A DNA stretch of 64,000 nucleotides from a bacterium 1XD8-76. GTDB taxonomy: Bacteria > Bacillota > Clostridia > Lachnospirales > Lachnospiraceae. The stretch spans positions 1 through 64,000 of the forward strand of contig RAZE01000022.1 in the NCBI GenBank assembly GCA_003611955.1. Direction: 5' to 3'. Within the stretch, counting starts at the first letter, position 1. Every line of letters begins with the position of its first letter. The position numbers were made by a program, and so were the translations under genes. Positions 36,454 through 46,348 of the stretch are shown one piece after another. The notes under the pieces were generated by a model. That model saw nothing but the letters and a program-made list of their open reading frames with translations, did not search any database and was not told the origin of the DNA.

Positions 36454-36495
36454 TTTAAACTAACCTACTTTCTCTTTGCTATGCATGATTATTTT

Positions 36496-36864
36496 TTATT
36501 TCTTCTTGTTTGCTACGGTTCTCTTCGGTCCCTTACGTGTTCTCGCGTTGGTCTTTGTATTCTGACCACGAACCGGAAGACCTTTTCTGTGACGGATACC
36601 ACGATAGCATCCGATTTCCTGCAGTCTCTTGATATTCAGAGCAACATCTCTTCTGAGGTCACCTTCCACCATATAATCTGCATCAATCACTTCGCTGAGT
36701 TTCTTTACTTCTTCGTCTGTCAGATCACGACAGCGGGTATCGGGATTCACTTTCGCCGCCGCACAGATCTTTGTTGCACTCACACGTCCAATACCATAAA
36801 TATAGGTAAGTCCGATTTCGACACGTTTGTCTCTGGGTAAATCTACACCTGAAATACGAGCCAT
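36496..36864 (-). CDS. rpsM: 30S ribosomal protein S13
   Basis: S13 sits at the top of the 30S head and contacts the P-site tRNA and the 50S subunit. [26 protein letters not shown], the [23 protein letters not shown] block and the basic [11 protein letters not shown] tail are typical of its 122 residues. A ribosome site (GGAGG) precedes the ATG. An unusually long structured gap of 179 bases separates it from rpmJ. Confidence 0.98.
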   Translation of the reverse strand: MARISGVDLPRDKRVEIGLTYIYGIGRVSATKICAAAKVNPDTRCRDLTDEEVKKLSEVIDADYMVEGDLRRDVALNIKRLQEIGCYRGIRHRKGLPVRGQNTKTNARTRKGPKRTVANKKK

Positions 36865-37043
36865 TCCATTTTTCCTCCACTTTCTTTGTTTCTTAGGATT
36901 TGCCTTAGATGGTTAAGTTACTAATTGACTGGGCTTTATACCAGGCGGCAAAAAATTCCTGCCCCTATGTCAAAGCCAGCCGGAAAATATCCGACCTTTC
37001 CGAATACCTCTCGGTATCAAAAAGTAAAATCTGGAACAGGCTC
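36865..37043 (-). other. structured rpmJ-rpsM gap
   Basis: This gap is longer than its neighbours and holds at least two hairpins on the minus strand: ATACC-GAGA-GGTAT (37004-37017) with a GNRA-type loop, and GGAAA/TTTCC (36982-36986 with 36997-37001). A TTGACA near 36967-36972 has no -10 box at a proper distance. A plus-strand open frame here has no coding signs. It may be a regulatory or processing element. Confidence 0.35.
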
Positions 37044-37157
37044 TTAGCCCTGTACCTGTTTGTGTTTCGGATTCTCGCAGATTATTCTTATTTTCCCTTT
37101 TCTCTTAATAACTTTGCACTTTTCGCAAATCGGTTTTACTGATGATCTAACCTTCAT
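37044..37157 (-). CDS. rpmJ: 50S ribosomal protein L36
   Basis: This 37-codon gene reads [20 protein letters not shown] and then [17 protein letters not shown]. The CxxC, C and H residues form the zinc site of the canonical, zinc-binding L36. AGGAGG lies seven bases before the ATG. It is placed between infA and rpsM, as in most Firmicutes alpha operons. Confidence 0.96.
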   Translation of the reverse strand: MKVRSSVKPICEKCKVIKRKGKIRIICENPKHKQVQG

Positions 37158-37240
37158 CGTGTTCCCTCCTTTCAAAAAGACCGTTTCTCATTGTATCATA
37201 AGCACGCTGCTATTGCAAGCAAAATTATTTGTAATTATTC

Positions 37241-37459
37241 TTATTTGTCTCTCCAGATGATTCTTCCCTTCGACAGATCGTAGGGAGAAAGCTCCAGTGT
37301 CACCTTGTCGCCGGGCAGTATACGAATAAAATTCTGTCGCAGCTTACCGCTGATATGTGCCAGCACTCTGTGTCCGTTTTCCAGTTCCACCTGAAACATC
37401 GTATTCGGCAATTTCTCCACCACAGTTCCTTCAATTTCAATTACATCTGCTTTTGACAT
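37241..37459 (-). CDS. infA: translation initiation factor IF-1
   Basis: IF-1 binds the 30S A site during initiation. The 72-residue OB-fold protein has the family pattern [40 protein letters not shown] and [18 protein letters not shown]. It overlaps the end of the KOW-protein gene by 19 bases, so the two are translationally coupled. Confidence 0.98.
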   Translation of the reverse strand: MSKADVIEIEGTVVEKLPNTMFQVELENGHRVLAHISGKLRQNFIRILPGDKVTLELSPYDLSKGRIIWRDK

Positions 37460-37701
37460 GCTTTAACCTCCTGAATAATGATACCCGCATCAATTTTCTC
37501 CCCCCGGAGCAGCCTTTCCTGCACCGCAGGGTTACAATACTTTTTTATGATCTGAATATGTTTTCTGTTCTTCTTTTTCGGATGTTCGCAGGACCTTATT
37601 TTTCCGTCCGCCAAATATACATACTCTTTTTCTTCGCCAACAATAAGATATATTTTATTTCTGTCATGTCCCGCAAGGGATACCGCCATATAACCAGTCA
37701 T
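37441..37701 (-). CDS. KOW-domain RNA-binding protein
   Basis: The 86-residue basic protein starts with [28 protein letters not shown], a KOW-like segment also seen in eukaryotic/archaeal L14e-type proteins, followed by a K/R-rich helix. Clostridia regularly carry such a gene between map and infA; it is thought to bind RNA or the ribosome, though its role is not established. It overlaps infA and lies 29 bases after map. Confidence 0.85.
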   Translation of the reverse strand: MTGYMAVSLAGHDRNKIYLIVGEEKEYVYLADGKIRSCEHPKKKNRKHIQIIKKYCNPAVQERLLRGEKIDAGIIIQEVKACQKQM

Positions 37702-37730
37702 TTTTATTCCAGTTCTTATTCCAGTTTTAG

Positions 37731-38486
37731 TCAGTGGCTGAGCGTTAAAATTTCCGGCTCGCCCTCTGTGATCAGAATCGTATTTTCATAGTGAGCGGAA
37801 ATACTTCCGTCCTCCGTCACAACAGTCCAGTCGTCGTCCAGCCACTCCACATCCGCCCGCCCAAGATTGATCATGGGCTCCACCGCCAGTGTCATGCCCG
37901 ACACCAGCCTGACTCCCTTTCTTCTCTGACGGAAATTGGGGATCTGCGGATCCTCATGGAGAGACGTCCCCACTCCGTGTCCCACCAGATCTCTGACGAT
38001 GCCGTAGCCAAACTGACTGATATAGTCATCTATCGCGTTGGAGATATCATGGAGGTGTCCTCCGGCCCGCGCCATCCTGATCCCCTCAAAAAAGCTTTGA
38101 CGCGTTCTTTCTATTAAAAGCTGTGCCTCTCTGCTGATCTCTCCCACCGCATAAGTTCTCGCCGCATCGGAATGATAGCCTTTATAGATCAGTCCTGCAT
38201 CCAGACTTACAATATCCCCGTCCATCAATATTCTTTCCCTGCGGGGAATCCCATGTACTACCTCGTCGTTGACAGAGACACAGATGGAAGCCGGATATCC
38301 ATTATAATTTTTGAAATTCGGAATACATCCCATATCCCGAATCATTTTTTCTCCCATCTGGTCAATCTCCAGAGTGGAAATACCGGGACGGATCGCCTTT
38401 CCCAATTCATCGTGCACGATCTCCAGAAGTCTGCAGGACTCCCGCATAAGTTCGATCTCTCTCGCTGATTTTATACTAACTGCCAT
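37731..38486 (-). CDS. map: methionine aminopeptidase, type I
   Basis: Map removes the initiator methionine from nascent proteins. The 251-residue protein has the five metal ligands in their usual setting: SLDAGLIYKGYHSDAARTY (two Asp), GHGVGTSLHEDPQIPNF (His), MTLAVEPMINLG (Glu) and DGSISAHYENTILIT (Glu). It lacks the N-terminal zinc finger extension of some type I forms. It follows adk by 44 bases. Confidence 0.97.
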   Translation of the reverse strand: MAVSIKSAREIELMRESCRLLEIVHDELGKAIRPGISTLEIDQMGEKMIRDMGCIPNFKNYNGYPASICVSVNDEVVHGIPRRERILMDGDIVSLDAGLIYKGYHSDAARTYAVGEISREAQLLIERTRQSFFEGIRMARAGGHLHDISNAIDDYISQFGYGIVRDLVGHGVGTSLHEDPQIPNFRQRRKGVRLVSGMTLAVEPMINLGRADVEWLDDDWTVVTEDGSISAHYENTILITEGEPEILTLSH

Positions 38487-38530
38487 TATTCATGCCTTCT
38501 TTAACATCACATAGTCTGCACAGTATCAAT

Positions 38531-39172
38531 CTATGCCAGAATTTCCGTAATCTCCTTAAACACATCCATCATGTCTTTCGTTCCGTCCACCGTTTTCAAA
38601 ATACCCTTCTTTTCGTAGAACTCGATCAGCGGCTGTGTCTGTTCATGATAAACATTCAGACGGTTCTTTACCGTCTCTTCCCTGTCATCGTCTCTGAGAA
38701 TCAGCGCGTCCCCGCACTTATCGCAGATGCCCTCCTTTTTGGGCGGTACATTCTCGACATGATAAGTGGCTCCGCAGGATACGCAGGCGCGTCTGCCCAC
38801 CATCCTTCTTATGATTCTCTCGTCCGGCACTTCCATGTCGATGGCATGGTCAATTTTGTCCCCAAGCTCCGCAAGCGCTTTGTCCAACACCTCTGCCTGG
38901 GGGATGTTTCTCGGAAAACCGTCCAGAATATAACCGTTTTTACAGTCTTCCTGGGACACTCTGTCCATCAGGATCTTCACGGTCAGTTCATCCGGAACGA
39001 GCAATCCCTGATCCATATAGCTCTTTGCCTCTTTTCCGAGTTCCGTGCCGTTCTTAATATTCGCACGGAAAATATCGCCTGTAGAAACGTGCGGCAGATG
39101 ATATTTCTCCGCTATCATTTCTGCCTGTGTTCCTTTGCCCGCACCGGGCGCCCCTAACATAATAATCTTCAT
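38531..39172 (-). CDS. adk: adenylate kinase
   Basis: Adenylate kinase interconverts ATP plus AMP with two ADP. The P-loop GAPGAGKGTQAEMIAEKYHLPH, the GFPRNIPQAEVLD and the LID domain are present. The LID holds four cysteines (CVSC, then CDKC), so it is the zinc-binding type common in Gram-positive bacteria. Length is 213 residues. It stands between secY and map. Confidence 0.98.
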   Translation of the reverse strand: MKIIMLGAPGAGKGTQAEMIAEKYHLPHVSTGDIFRANIKNGTELGKEAKSYMDQGLLVPDELTVKILMDRVSQEDCKNGYILDGFPRNIPQAEVLDKALAELGDKIDHAIDMEVPDERIIRRMVGRRACVSCGATYHVENVPPKKEGICDKCGDALILRDDDREETVKNRLNVYHEQTQPLIEFYEKKGILKTVDGTKDMMDVFKEITEILA

Positions 39173-39215
39173 TTTAATACCCCTGCCCCTTTCATACTTC
39201 TCTCATCATGCCGAT

Positions 39216-39242
39216 TATGGGATGGAGAATCTCCATCCCATA
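39216..39242. repeat. 27-base perfect inverted repeat in the secY-adk gap
   Basis: Thirteen bases (39216-39228) are followed by a single base and then their exact complement (39230-39242). In RNA they would form a very stable stem with at most a tiny loop. There is no U tract after it on the minus strand, so it is not a standard terminator. It could be a processing site, a stabiliser or a dyad binding site. Confidence 0.6.
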
Positions 39243-39271
39243 TCATAGCATAAGACCGTCAGTCATCGCTT

Positions 39272-40588
39272 TTAATCATTCAAAAAACCTTTGTAATTGC
39301 GAACCAGCATCAAGGATTCTACCTGTTTCAGTGTCTCCACTACCACGCTGACAATAATGATCAGGCTCGTACCGCCGAAGGATACGCTTGCGCCGAACAC
39401 ACCGTTAAAGAAAAACGGTAATACGCACACGATAGTAAGACCGCAGGCTCCGATAAAGATGATGTAATTCAAGATCTTTGTCAGATATTCGCTGGTGGGC
39501 CTGCCGGGCCTGATACCCGGTATGAAACCTCCCTGCTTCTTCATGTTCTCAGCGATCTCGATCGGGTTGAACGTAATAGAAGTATAGAAATAAGCAAAGA
39601 AGATTACCAGTGCAACATATACCAGAAGGCCTATGCTGTAGATCGGCTCACTCGGTCTGCACCAGTTGCTTGAGCTGAGCCCTCGAAGCACCTTGCCCCA
39701 AAATCCCGTTCCGCCATTCACCCCGAACAGGGAGCAAATGATAACAGGAAACTGCATGAGGGAAGATGCAAAGATAACCGGAATAACACCGGCAGTATTG
39801 ATCTTGAGCGGAATATTGCTGGAATTTCCTCCGTACATTTTCCTGCCCTGCATCTTTTTCGCATACTGTACCGGTATCTTGCGAACTCCGGAGTTCAGTA
39901 TAATAACAAGTACTACCATTAAAACGATCACCGCTATAATAATGACGGAAGCTACCACTGCCGGAGCTATCTCCCTGTTTGTGACAAACTGTTTGAATAA
40001 TCCGACCAGCTCCTGCGGCATTCTGGATACGATATTGATCGTCAGGACCACAGAGATACCGTTTCCGATTCCCTTTTCCGTGATTCTCTCACCGATCCAC
40101 ATCAGAAACGCACTGCCCGCCGTCAAGGCGACAACAACTGTGATCACATTGAGCGCATTGTAGTTCTGCAGGAGGCCACGCCGTCCGAAACCGATCGCCA
40201 TAGCGCTCGATTCTACCAGCGCCAACGCCACCGTCACATAACGGGTGATCGCCGTGATCTTCTTTCTGCCCTCTTCTCCGTCTTTCTGCATCTCCTCCAG
40301 CTTCGGAATCGCAATCGTCAAAAGCTGTATGATGATGGAAGATGTGATATACGGCGTAATATTGAGGGCAATAACCGACATGCTCAGAAATGAGCCGCCT
40401 GTAAAAGCATCGAAGAGATTAAAAGCATCTCCCGTCTGCTGCGCAAACCAGTTTGCAAAGTAGTCTCTGTTTACCCCAGGTACAGGAAGCTGGGAAGCAA
40501 GCCTGATAATTACCAGCATTCCCAGCGTATACAGAACTCTCTGTCTGATTTCCTTTACTTTAAATGCATTTTTTAATGTTGTAAGCAT
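39272..40588 (-). CDS. secY: preprotein translocase subunit SecY
   Basis: SecY is the ten-helix channel of the general secretion pathway. The 438-residue protein shows the N-terminal amphipathic [21 protein letters not shown], the plug-region FTGGSFLSMSVIALNITPYI, GNGISVVLTINIV and PTSEYLTKILNYI. It overlaps the rplO stop in a TAATG junction, the normal spc-operon layout. The inverted repeat in the following gap may set adk levels. Confidence 0.98.
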   Translation of the reverse strand: MLTTLKNAFKVKEIRQRVLYTLGMLVIIRLASQLPVPGVNRDYFANWFAQQTGDAFNLFDAFTGGSFLSMSVIALNITPYITSSIIIQLLTIAIPKLEEMQKDGEEGRKKITAITRYVTVALALVESSAMAIGFGRRGLLQNYNALNVITVVVALTAGSAFLMWIGERITEKGIGNGISVVLTINIVSRMPQELVGLFKQFVTNREIAPAVVASVIIIAVIVLMVVLVIILNSGVRKIPVQYAKKMQGRKMYGGNSSNIPLKINTAGVIPVIFASSLMQFPVIICSLFGVNGGTGFWGKVLRGLSSSNWCRPSEPIYSIGLLVYVALVIFFAYFYTSITFNPIEIAENMKKQGGFIPGIRPGRPTSEYLTKILNYIIFIGACGLTIVCVLPFFFNGVFGASVSFGGTSLIIIVSVVVETLKQVESLMLVRNYKGFLND

Positions 40589-41028
40589 TACATTACCTCT
40601 GTTGTTCCACCAAGTGCCTGAATTTTTTCAGAAGCAGATGCGCTGAAAGCGTTTGCTTTCACATTCAGCTTCTTGGTAAGTTCTCCGTTTCCAAGGATTT
40701 TTACACCGTCTCCGGGATTTTTTACAATGCCTTTTTCCATTAATGCCTGTACATCCACTGTACTGTCATTGTCAAATACTTCAAGAGCACTGATATTAAT
40801 GCCTACGATCTCTTTTCTGTTTCTGTTCTTAAAGCCTCTCTTGGGAAGTCGTCTGTATAAAGGCATCTGACCGCCCTCAAAACCAATTCTGGGTGCTCCG
40901 GAACGAGCTTTCTGTCCCTTATGGCCTTTACCGGCTGTTTTGCCGTTACCTGAACCGTGTCCACGACCTCTTCTGAAATTATCGCTGTGTTTGGAACCTT
41001 CCGCGGGTCTCAAGTTAGATAAATCCAT
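40588..41028 (-). CDS. rplO: 50S ribosomal protein L15
   Basis: L15 is a late-assembly 50S protein with a long basic N-terminal arm. [42 protein letters not shown] and [18 protein letters not shown] are here, in 146 residues. Its stop overlaps the secY start, tying membrane insertion capacity to ribosome production. Confidence 0.98.
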   Translation of the reverse strand: MDLSNLRPAEGSKHSDNFRRGRGHGSGNGKTAGKGHKGQKARSGAPRIGFEGGQMPLYRRLPKRGFKNRNRKEIVGINISALEVFDNDSTVDVQALMEKGIVKNPGDGVKILGNGELTKKLNVKANAFSASASEKIQALGGTTEVM

Positions 41029-41051
41029 TCTGATGACACCTCCTTCTCTAT

Positions 41052-41240
41052 TTAAGCTTCCTCTACTTTTACTAAGTGTCTTACTCTCTGAATCATGCCT
41101 CTGGTTGCTCCGTTATCAGGCATTTCCACTGTCTGATGCATCTTACGAAGCCCCATCGCAACGACAGTTGCACGCTGCTTCGGGATCGCACCAATAGGAG
41201 ACTTTACTAAAGTAATTTTTAACATTTTATTATCTGCCAT
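41052..41240 (-). CDS. rpmD: 50S ribosomal protein L30
   Basis: This 62-residue protein has the L30 pattern [42 protein letters not shown] and VRHLVKVEE. It follows rpsE by 14 bases. The start MADNKMLKI gives a short N-terminal extension; an internal ATG five codons on is possible but has no better site. Confidence 0.97.
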   Translation of the reverse strand: MADNKMLKITLVKSPIGAIPKQRATVVAMGLRKMHQTVEMPDNGATRGMIQRVRHLVKVEEA

Positions 41241-41254
41241 TTTGGTTCTCCTCT

Positions 41255-41764
41255 CTAGCTTACAACTTCTTCTACGGATTTACCGCGGCTCTTTGCAACC
41301 TCCTCAGGAGTCTTCAACTGACTTAAGCCTGAAATTGCCGCAAGGACTACGTTCTGCTTATTGTTGGAACCCAGGGACTTTGTACGGATATTCCTGATTC
41401 CTGCAAGCTCGCAGACGATACGCGTCGGTCCGCCCGCGATGATACCGGTACCTTCGGGAGCCCTCTTTAACAGAACTTCTGAAGAACCATATCTTCCAAT
41501 AAAGTCATGTGTGATACTGTTGTTCTCATCGATGGCAACGTTCACCAGATTTTTGATGGCATCCTCTTTGCCTTTCCGGATGGCCTCAGGGATTTCAGTA
41601 GCTTTTCCCAGGCCGGCACCTACATGACCATTACCGTCACCAACAACCACAAGAGCTGTAAAACGCATATTACGTCCGCCCTTTACAACCTTAGTTACAC
41701 GTTTGATGGTAACAACTTTTTCAGTTAATTCCATGTTGCTTATATCTATGATTGTACGCTTCAT
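41255..41764 (-). CDS. rpsE: 30S ribosomal protein S5
   Basis: S5 supports decoding accuracy and helicase activity at the mRNA entry channel. RRTIID-like start, [42 protein letters not shown] and the C-terminal [21 protein letters not shown] blocks are visible in 169 residues. The gene lies between rplR and rpmD as expected. Confidence 0.98.
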   Translation of the reverse strand: MKRTIIDISNMELTEKVVTIKRVTKVVKGGRNMRFTALVVVGDGNGHVGAGLGKATEIPEAIRKGKEDAIKNLVNVAIDENNSITHDFIGRYGSSEVLLKRAPEGTGIIAGGPTRIVCELAGIRNIRTKSLGSNNKQNVVLAAISGLSQLKTPEEVAKSRGKSVEEVVS

Positions 41765-41780
41765 GTACGTTTCTCCCTTC

Positions 41781-42149
41781 CTAGAATGTAAGGCCAGCTT
41801 CTCTGGCCGCTTCAGCTAATGCTGCTACTTTACCCTGATATATATAACCGCTTCTGTCAAAGACTACCGTATTGATGCCTTTTTCAAGTGCTCTTTTTCC
41901 AATTACCGTTCCAAGATATGCCGCTGCGTCAACGTTATCCGTCTTCTCCAGTTCCGCTTTCACTTCTTTCTCAAGAGTGCAGGCGGAAGCAAGAGTTACC
42001 CCGGCTGTATCGTCGATAATTTGAGCATACATATGATTATTGCTTCTGAACACTGACAGACGAGGTCTTTCAGCAGTTCCGGACAAACGGTTACGCATTC
42101 TTCTGTGCTTTTTTGCACGAACTTCCTGTCTCGATTTTTTACTAACCAT
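41781..42149 (-). CDS. rplR: 50S ribosomal protein L18
   Basis: L18 binds 5S rRNA with L5. The basic N-terminus [55 protein letters not shown] and the ending [26 protein letters not shown] are typical of the 122-residue family. Confidence 0.98.
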   Translation of the reverse strand: MVSKKSRQEVRAKKHRRMRNRLSGTAERPRLSVFRSNNHMYAQIIDDTAGVTLASACTLEKEVKAELEKTDNVDAAAYLGTVIGKRALEKGINTVVFDRSGYIYQGKVAALAEAAREAGLTF

Positions 42150-42169
42150 TTTTACACTCTCCTTATCTG

Positions 42170-42712
42170 TTATTTCTTACCGGTCTTACCAACTTTACGT
42201 CTGATTACTTCATCAGCATACTTGATACCCTTGCCCTTATAAGGCTCCGGTCTTCTCTTGTCTCTGATCTCAGCCGCGAATTGACCAACTTTTTCTTTAT
42301 CGATACCCTTTACAATGATTACGTTCTGGCCTTCCAGTACCGTCTCAATGCCTTCGGGATCCGTCATCTCAACCGGGTGGGAATAACCCAGAGATAAGGT
42401 AAGCACCTTACCGGCTTTTGCCGCCCTGTAACCTACACCGTTTACTTCCAGTTTCTTCTGGAAACCTTCTGTCACACCGACTACCATGTTGTGGATCAGT
42501 GTTCTGGTGAGGCCGTGTAAAGATTTCATCTTCTTCAAATCGTTCGGTCTGGTTACGGTTATTTCCGCACCTTCCATCTTGATCTCCATCTCGGATGGAA
42601 GTACTCTCTCCAGAGTACCCTTAGGACCTTTTACAGTCACCTTATTATTTTCTGCAATCTCCACAGTGACACCTGCGGGAACCGCGATTGGCATTCTCCC
42701 TATACGTGACAT
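42170..42712 (-). CDS. rplF: 50S ribosomal protein L6
   Basis: L6 lies near the factor-binding site of the 50S subunit and consists of two related halves. [19 protein letters not shown] opens the protein, and the signature [26 protein letters not shown] closes it. Length is 180 residues, normal. It starts 68 bases after rpsH. Confidence 0.98.
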   Translation of the reverse strand: MSRIGRMPIAVPAGVTVEIAENNKVTVKGPKGTLERVLPSEMEIKMEGAEITVTRPNDLKKMKSLHGLTRTLIHNMVVGVTEGFQKKLEVNGVGYRAAKAGKVLTLSLGYSHPVEMTDPEGIETVLEGQNVIIVKGIDKEKVGQFAAEIRDKRRPEPYKGKGIKYADEVIRRKVGKTGKK

Positions 42713-42780
42713 GCCCGTACCTCCTGTATTCTATATTTTGCGAAAATGTAAAGCATTTTTCCGGGTGAAATCTTCTCACC

Positions 42781-43182
42781 CTACCACACGAACGCCAACA
42801 CTTCGCCGCCTACGCCTAACTCTCTCGCCTTCTTGTCTGTGATAACTCCCTGGTTTGTGGAAACGATAGCGATTCCCAGACCACCCAGAACTTTCGGCAT
42901 ATCTTCCTTGCCCGCATATACGCGAAGACCCGGCTTGGAAATTCTCTTGATACCGGAAATGATCTTCTCATTTCTGTCTGCACCGTACTTCAAAGTAATG
43001 CGGATCGTGTTGAATGAACCGTCTTCCACCACTTCAAATTTTTTGATATAACCTTCATCTGACAGAATCTGCGCGATAGCCAGTTTCATTTTGGATGAGG
43101 GTACATCTACTGTATCATGTTTTGCAGTATTTGCATTACGGATTCTTGTAAGCATATCTGCAATAGGGTCACTCATTGTCAT
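42781..43182 (-). CDS. rpsH: 30S ribosomal protein S8
   Basis: S8 is a central 16S rRNA binder and the autoregulator of the spc operon in E. coli. [22 protein letters not shown], the [26 protein letters not shown] region and the C-terminal GGEVLAFVW are all standard. Length is 133 residues. Confidence 0.98.
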   Translation of the reverse strand: MTMSDPIADMLTRIRNANTAKHDTVDVPSSKMKLAIAQILSDEGYIKKFEVVEDGSFNTIRITLKYGADRNEKIISGIKRISKPGLRVYAGKEDMPKVLGGLGIAIVSTNQGVITDKKARELGVGGEVLAFVW

Positions 43183-43222
43183 GGTCAGTTTCCTCCTTCT
43201 TCATTTAGACTCATCACGCATC

Positions 43223-43408
43223 CTACCAGCTTGATTTCTTTACGCCGGGGATCTCGCCCTTATATGCCAACTCACGGAAGCAAATTCTGCAGATTCCGTA
43301 TTTTCTTAAATATGCATGGGGACGACCACAAATTTTGCAGCGGCTGTACGCTCTCGTGGAGAACTTCGGTTTGCGCTGCTGTTTAATCTTCATCGCTGTT
43401 TTAGCCAT
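43223..43408 (-). CDS. rpsN: 30S ribosomal protein S14, zinc-binding type
   Basis: The 61-residue protein has four cysteines in [21 protein letters not shown], the zinc ribbon of the short, Zn-dependent S14 form. It sits between rplE and rpsH as usual. A zinc-independent S14 paralogue, if any, is not in this window. Confidence 0.97.
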   Translation of the reverse strand: MAKTAMKIKQQRKPKFSTRAYSRCKICGRPHAYLRKYGICRICFRELAYKGEIPGVKKSSW

Positions 43409-43423
43409 GGAATTTACCTCCTG

Positions 43424-43963
43424 TTATTTTTCATAGGGCATATTGAATAATCTCAGCAACTCACGAGCCTCTTCGTCTGTCTTGGCCGTAGTTACGATGA
43501 TCACATCCATGCCTCTCACTTTGTCGATCTTATCATACTCAATCTCTGGGAAGATGATCTGCTCCTTGATGCCCAGCGCATAGTTGCCTCTCCCGTCGAA
43601 CGCGTCCCTGCTGACACCGCGGAAGTCACGCACACGGGGCAGAGCCAGGTTCACCAGACGATCTAAAAACTCATACATCTTCTCACCGCGAAGCGTCGTC
43701 TTACAGCCGATGGACTGTCCTTCCCTGATTTTAAAGTTTGCGATAGATTTCTTCGCTTTTGTGACAACAACATGCTGGCCGGTAATCTTTTCCATATCAG
43801 CGACAGCGGCCTCGAGTACCTTCGGATTTTCCTTTGCCTCACCAACACCCATATTTACAACGATCTTGTCGATTTTAGGAACTTCCATGATATTCTTATA
43901 GCCAAACTTTTTGATCATAGCGTCTACGATCTCATTTTTGTACATATCTTTTAATCTGCTCAT
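43424..43963 (-). CDS. rplE: 50S ribosomal protein L5
   Basis: L5 binds 5S rRNA and touches the P-site tRNA and the S13 bridge. [52 protein letters not shown] and the [19 protein letters not shown] block are present in 179 residues. It follows rplX by 15 bases. Confidence 0.98.
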   Translation of the reverse strand: MSRLKDMYKNEIVDAMIKKFGYKNIMEVPKIDKIVVNMGVGEAKENPKVLEAAVADMEKITGQHVVVTKAKKSIANFKIREGQSIGCKTTLRGEKMYEFLDRLVNLALPRVRDFRGVSRDAFDGRGNYALGIKEQIIFPEIEYDKIDKVRGMDVIIVTTAKTDEEARELLRLFNMPYEK

Positions 43964-43978
43964 GTTTACCCTCCTTCC

Positions 43979-44290
43979 TTAATCGATCACATCGCCTGTG
44001 GATTTGGCGAAACGGACTTTTTTATCTCCATCCATTTTGAAGCCCACTCTGGTCGGTTTTCCTTTGTGAACATACATCACATTGGAAATGTCGATCATAG
44101 CTTCTCTCTGTACGATACCGCCGTTAGCGTTTGCCGCGGAGGGTTTCATATGCTTTGTGATCATATTCACGCCTTCCACCAGCACTCTGCCCTTTTTGCG
44201 GTCGATTTCAAGGACTTTACCTTCTTTGTCTTTATCTTTTCCGGCGATCACTTTCACGGTGTCGCCCTTTTTGATCTTTAACATTGCCAT
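43979..44290 (-). CDS. rplX: 50S ribosomal protein L24
   Basis: L24 starts 50S assembly. The 103-residue protein has the KOW motif [24 protein letters not shown], followed by [16 protein letters not shown] and [12 protein letters not shown]-like segments. It lies 12 bases after rplN. Confidence 0.98.
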   Translation of the reverse strand: MAMLKIKKGDTVKVIAGKDKDKEGKVLEIDRKKGRVLVEGVNMITKHMKPSAANANGGIVQREAMIDISNVMYVHKGKPTRVGFKMDGDKKVRFAKSTGDVID

Positions 44291-44302
44291 AACCGGTACC
44301 TC

Positions 44303-44671
44303 CTATAATACTTCCGGAGCCAGGGAAACAATCTTCATAAACTGTTTCTCTCGAAGCTCTCTTGCTACCGGTCCAAAGATACGTGTTCCTCTCGGAGTCT
44401 TGTCATCTTTGATAATAACAGCAGCATTTTCATCGAATCTGATGTAAGAACCATCTTTGCGGCGGGCGCCCTTTACGGTACGCACAACGACAGCTTTTAC
44501 TACATCGCCCTTTTTCACAACGCCGCCTGGTGTTGCATCTTTGACAGAAGCAACGATTATATCACCAATACTTGCATATCTTCTAGTAGAGCCGCCCATT
44601 ACCCTGATGCAAAGCAGTTCTTTTGCACCCGTGTTATCGGCAACTTTCAGTCTGGTTTCCTGCTGAACCAT
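44303..44671 (-). CDS. rplN: 50S ribosomal protein L14
   Basis: L14 forms intersubunit bridges and is the binding site of the silencing factor Rsf[44 protein letters not shown] and [24 protein letters not shown] are conserved in 122 residues. Confidence 0.98.
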   Translation of the reverse strand: MVQQETRLKVADNTGAKELLCIRVMGGSTRRYASIGDIIVASVKDATPGGVVKKGDVVKAVVVRTVKGARRKDGSYIRFDENAAVIIKDDKTPRGTRIFGPVARELREKQFMKIVSLAPEVL

Positions 44672-44722
44672 GTTGATTCTCCTTTCATTTAGTTCGTTCG
44701 TGCCTGCTTTTCTATGCCTGGT

Positions 44723-44977
44723 TTACTTCGCACGTTCAACGATCTCGACAAGTCTCCATCTCTTATCCTTCGACAGAGGTCTCGTCTCCATAACCTTCAC
44801 GGTATCACCGATATGACAGTCGTTGTTCTCGTCATGAGCTTTCAATTTGTAAGTTCTCTTTACGATCTTGTTGTAGAGCGGATGTCTCTCATTATTCTGG
44901 ATCGCCACAACGATCGTCTTATCCATTTTATCGCTGACAACTTTGCCAGTACGTGTCTTTCTCAAATTTCTTTCCAC
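44723..44977 (-). CDS. rpsQ: 30S ribosomal protein S17
   Basis: S17 is an OB-fold 16S rRNA binder. [45 protein letters not shown] and [18 protein letters not shown] match the family over 84 residues. It follows rpmC after about 37 bases. Confidence 0.98.
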   Translation of the reverse strand: MERNLRKTRTGKVVSDKMDKTIVVAIQNNERHPLYNKIVKRTYKLKAHDENNDCHIGDTVKVMETRPLSKDKRWRLVEIVERAK

Positions 44978-45014
44978 GATTTGCTCTCCTTTCCAGTTAA
45001 TACAATACGCTAGT

Positions 45015-45215
45015 TTAGTTTGCCTTTGCCGTGATCACAGTCTGAATACGGGCAATGTTCTTTCTGACTTCCTTGATCCTTGCTGTATTGTCCAACTGAT
45101 TCGTTGCATTCTGGAACCTCAAATTGAAAAGTTCTTTCTTGGCAGCTACCAACTCTTCTGCTAACTCTGCAGAAGTCTTTGCCCTTAAATCTTCTACATA
45201 TTTATTAGTTTTCAT
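45015..45215 (-). CDS. rpmC: 50S ribosomal protein L29
   Basis: The true start is the ATG at 45215, giving 66 residues that begin [22 protein letters not shown] and contain [34 protein letters not shown]29 is a two-helix protein at the tunnel exit, next to the trigger-factor site. The first 11 bases overlap the end of rplP; a longer open frame upstream is only rplP read out of frame. Confidence 0.97.
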   Translation of the reverse strand: MKTNKYVEDLRAKTSAELAEELVAAKKELFNLRFQNATNQLDNTARIKEVRKNIARIQTVITAKAN

Positions 45216-45642
45216 TTGATGCACCACCTTCCAGGTCTGCTTTAGAAACAACCTTACATTTACATGGAAGCTTATGTGTTGCAAGACGCAGCGCTTCTTT
45301 TGCAATATCCTCAGGTACTCCTGCGATCTCGAAAAGCACACGTCCCGGCTTAACAACTGCTACCCAGTATTCCAGAGTACCCTTACCGGAACCCATACGT
45401 GTTTCTGCTGGTTTTGTTGTTACAGGTTTATCCGGGAAAATCTTGATCCAGACTTTACCGCCACGTTTCACGTAACGTGTCATAGCCACACGGGCTGCCT
45501 CGATCTGGTTAGACTTTATCCAGGCCGGTTCCATTGCGATAATACCATATTCGCCATAGGTAATCGTTGTGCCTCTGGTAGGCTTGCCTGCCATGGAACC
45601 ACGGAACTGTTTACGACGTTTTACTCTCTTTGGCATTAACAT
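45205..45642 (-). CDS. rplP: 50S ribosomal protein L16
   Basis: L16 organises the A-site side of the 50S subunit. The start [24 protein letters not shown] is the normal one for the family, and [41 protein letters not shown] follows in the second half. Length is 145 residues. It overlaps rpmC by 11 bases and begins three bases after rpsC. Confidence 0.98.
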   Translation of the reverse strand: MLMPKRVKRRKQFRGSMAGKPTRGTTITYGEYGIIAMEPAWIKSNQIEAARVAMTRYVKRGGKVWIKIFPDKPVTTKPAETRMGSGKGTLEYWVAVVKPGRVLFEIAGVPEDIAKEALRLATHKLPCKCKVVSKADLEGGASNEN

Positions 45643-45644
45643 AA

Positions 45645-46301
45645 TTATTTCTCGCTCCCTTCCTTATTTCCTTTAGCGGGAAGTACTTCGCCCTTGTAGA
45701 TCCAGACTTTCACACCGACTTTGCCATATGTGGTATCTGCTTCCGCAAAACCATAATCAATATCAGCTCTCAGCGTCTGAAGCGGAATAGTACCTTCACT
45801 GTAGAACTCTGTACGCGCAATATCCGCACCGCCGAGACGTCCTGAACATGCCGCTTTGATACCGAGCGCTTTCGCTTTCATCGTTCTGCCCATGCAGGAC
45901 TTCATCGCTCTTCTGAAAGATACACGGTTCTCAAGCTGCTGCGCGATATTCTCCGCGACAAGCTGTGCATCTCTGTCCGGCACCTTGATCTCCTTGATGT
46001 CGATCAGAACTTTCTTGTCTGTCATCTTGGAAAGCTCCGCCTTTGTCAGCTCGATCTCCGCGCCGCCCTTGCCGATCACAACACCGGGTTTCGCTGTATA
46101 AATAATCACTTTCACTCTGTCAGAAGCTCTTTCAATTTCAATTTTGGAGATACCGGCAGCGTATAATTTCTTTTTCAGATATTTTCTGATATTGTAGTCT
46201 TCCACCAGATAATCGGAAAACTCAGCATCAGCATACCATCTGGAATCCCAATCCTTAATAATACCGACTCTGAGGCCGTGAGGATTAACTTTCTGTCCCA
46301 T
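45645..46301 (-). CDS. rpsC: 30S ribosomal protein S3
   Basis: S3 guards the mRNA entry channel. [24 protein letters not shown], the KH domain with [18 protein letters not shown], and the C-terminal [25 protein letters not shown] and [19 protein letters not shown] identify it. Length is 218 residues. Confidence 0.98.
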   Translation of the reverse strand: MGQKVNPHGLRVGIIKDWDSRWYADAEFSDYLVEDYNIRKYLKKKLYAAGISKIEIERASDRVKVIIYTAKPGVVIGKGGAEIELTKAELSKMTDKKVLIDIKEIKVPDRDAQLVAENIAQQLENRVSFRRAMKSCMGRTMKAKALGIKAACSGRLGGADIARTEFYSEGTIPLQTLRADIDYGFAEADTTYGKVGVKVWIYKGEVLPAKGNKEGSEK

Positions 46302-46348
46302 ATACTTAACTCCTTTCTTTCATGTCCGCGGAGCGGACATTCTCTCTG

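Noticed and set aside
36909-37142. Open frame of 77 codons on the plus strand
   Set aside because: It spans the rpmJ gene and the structured gap in antisense, with no ribosome site or homology-like pattern.
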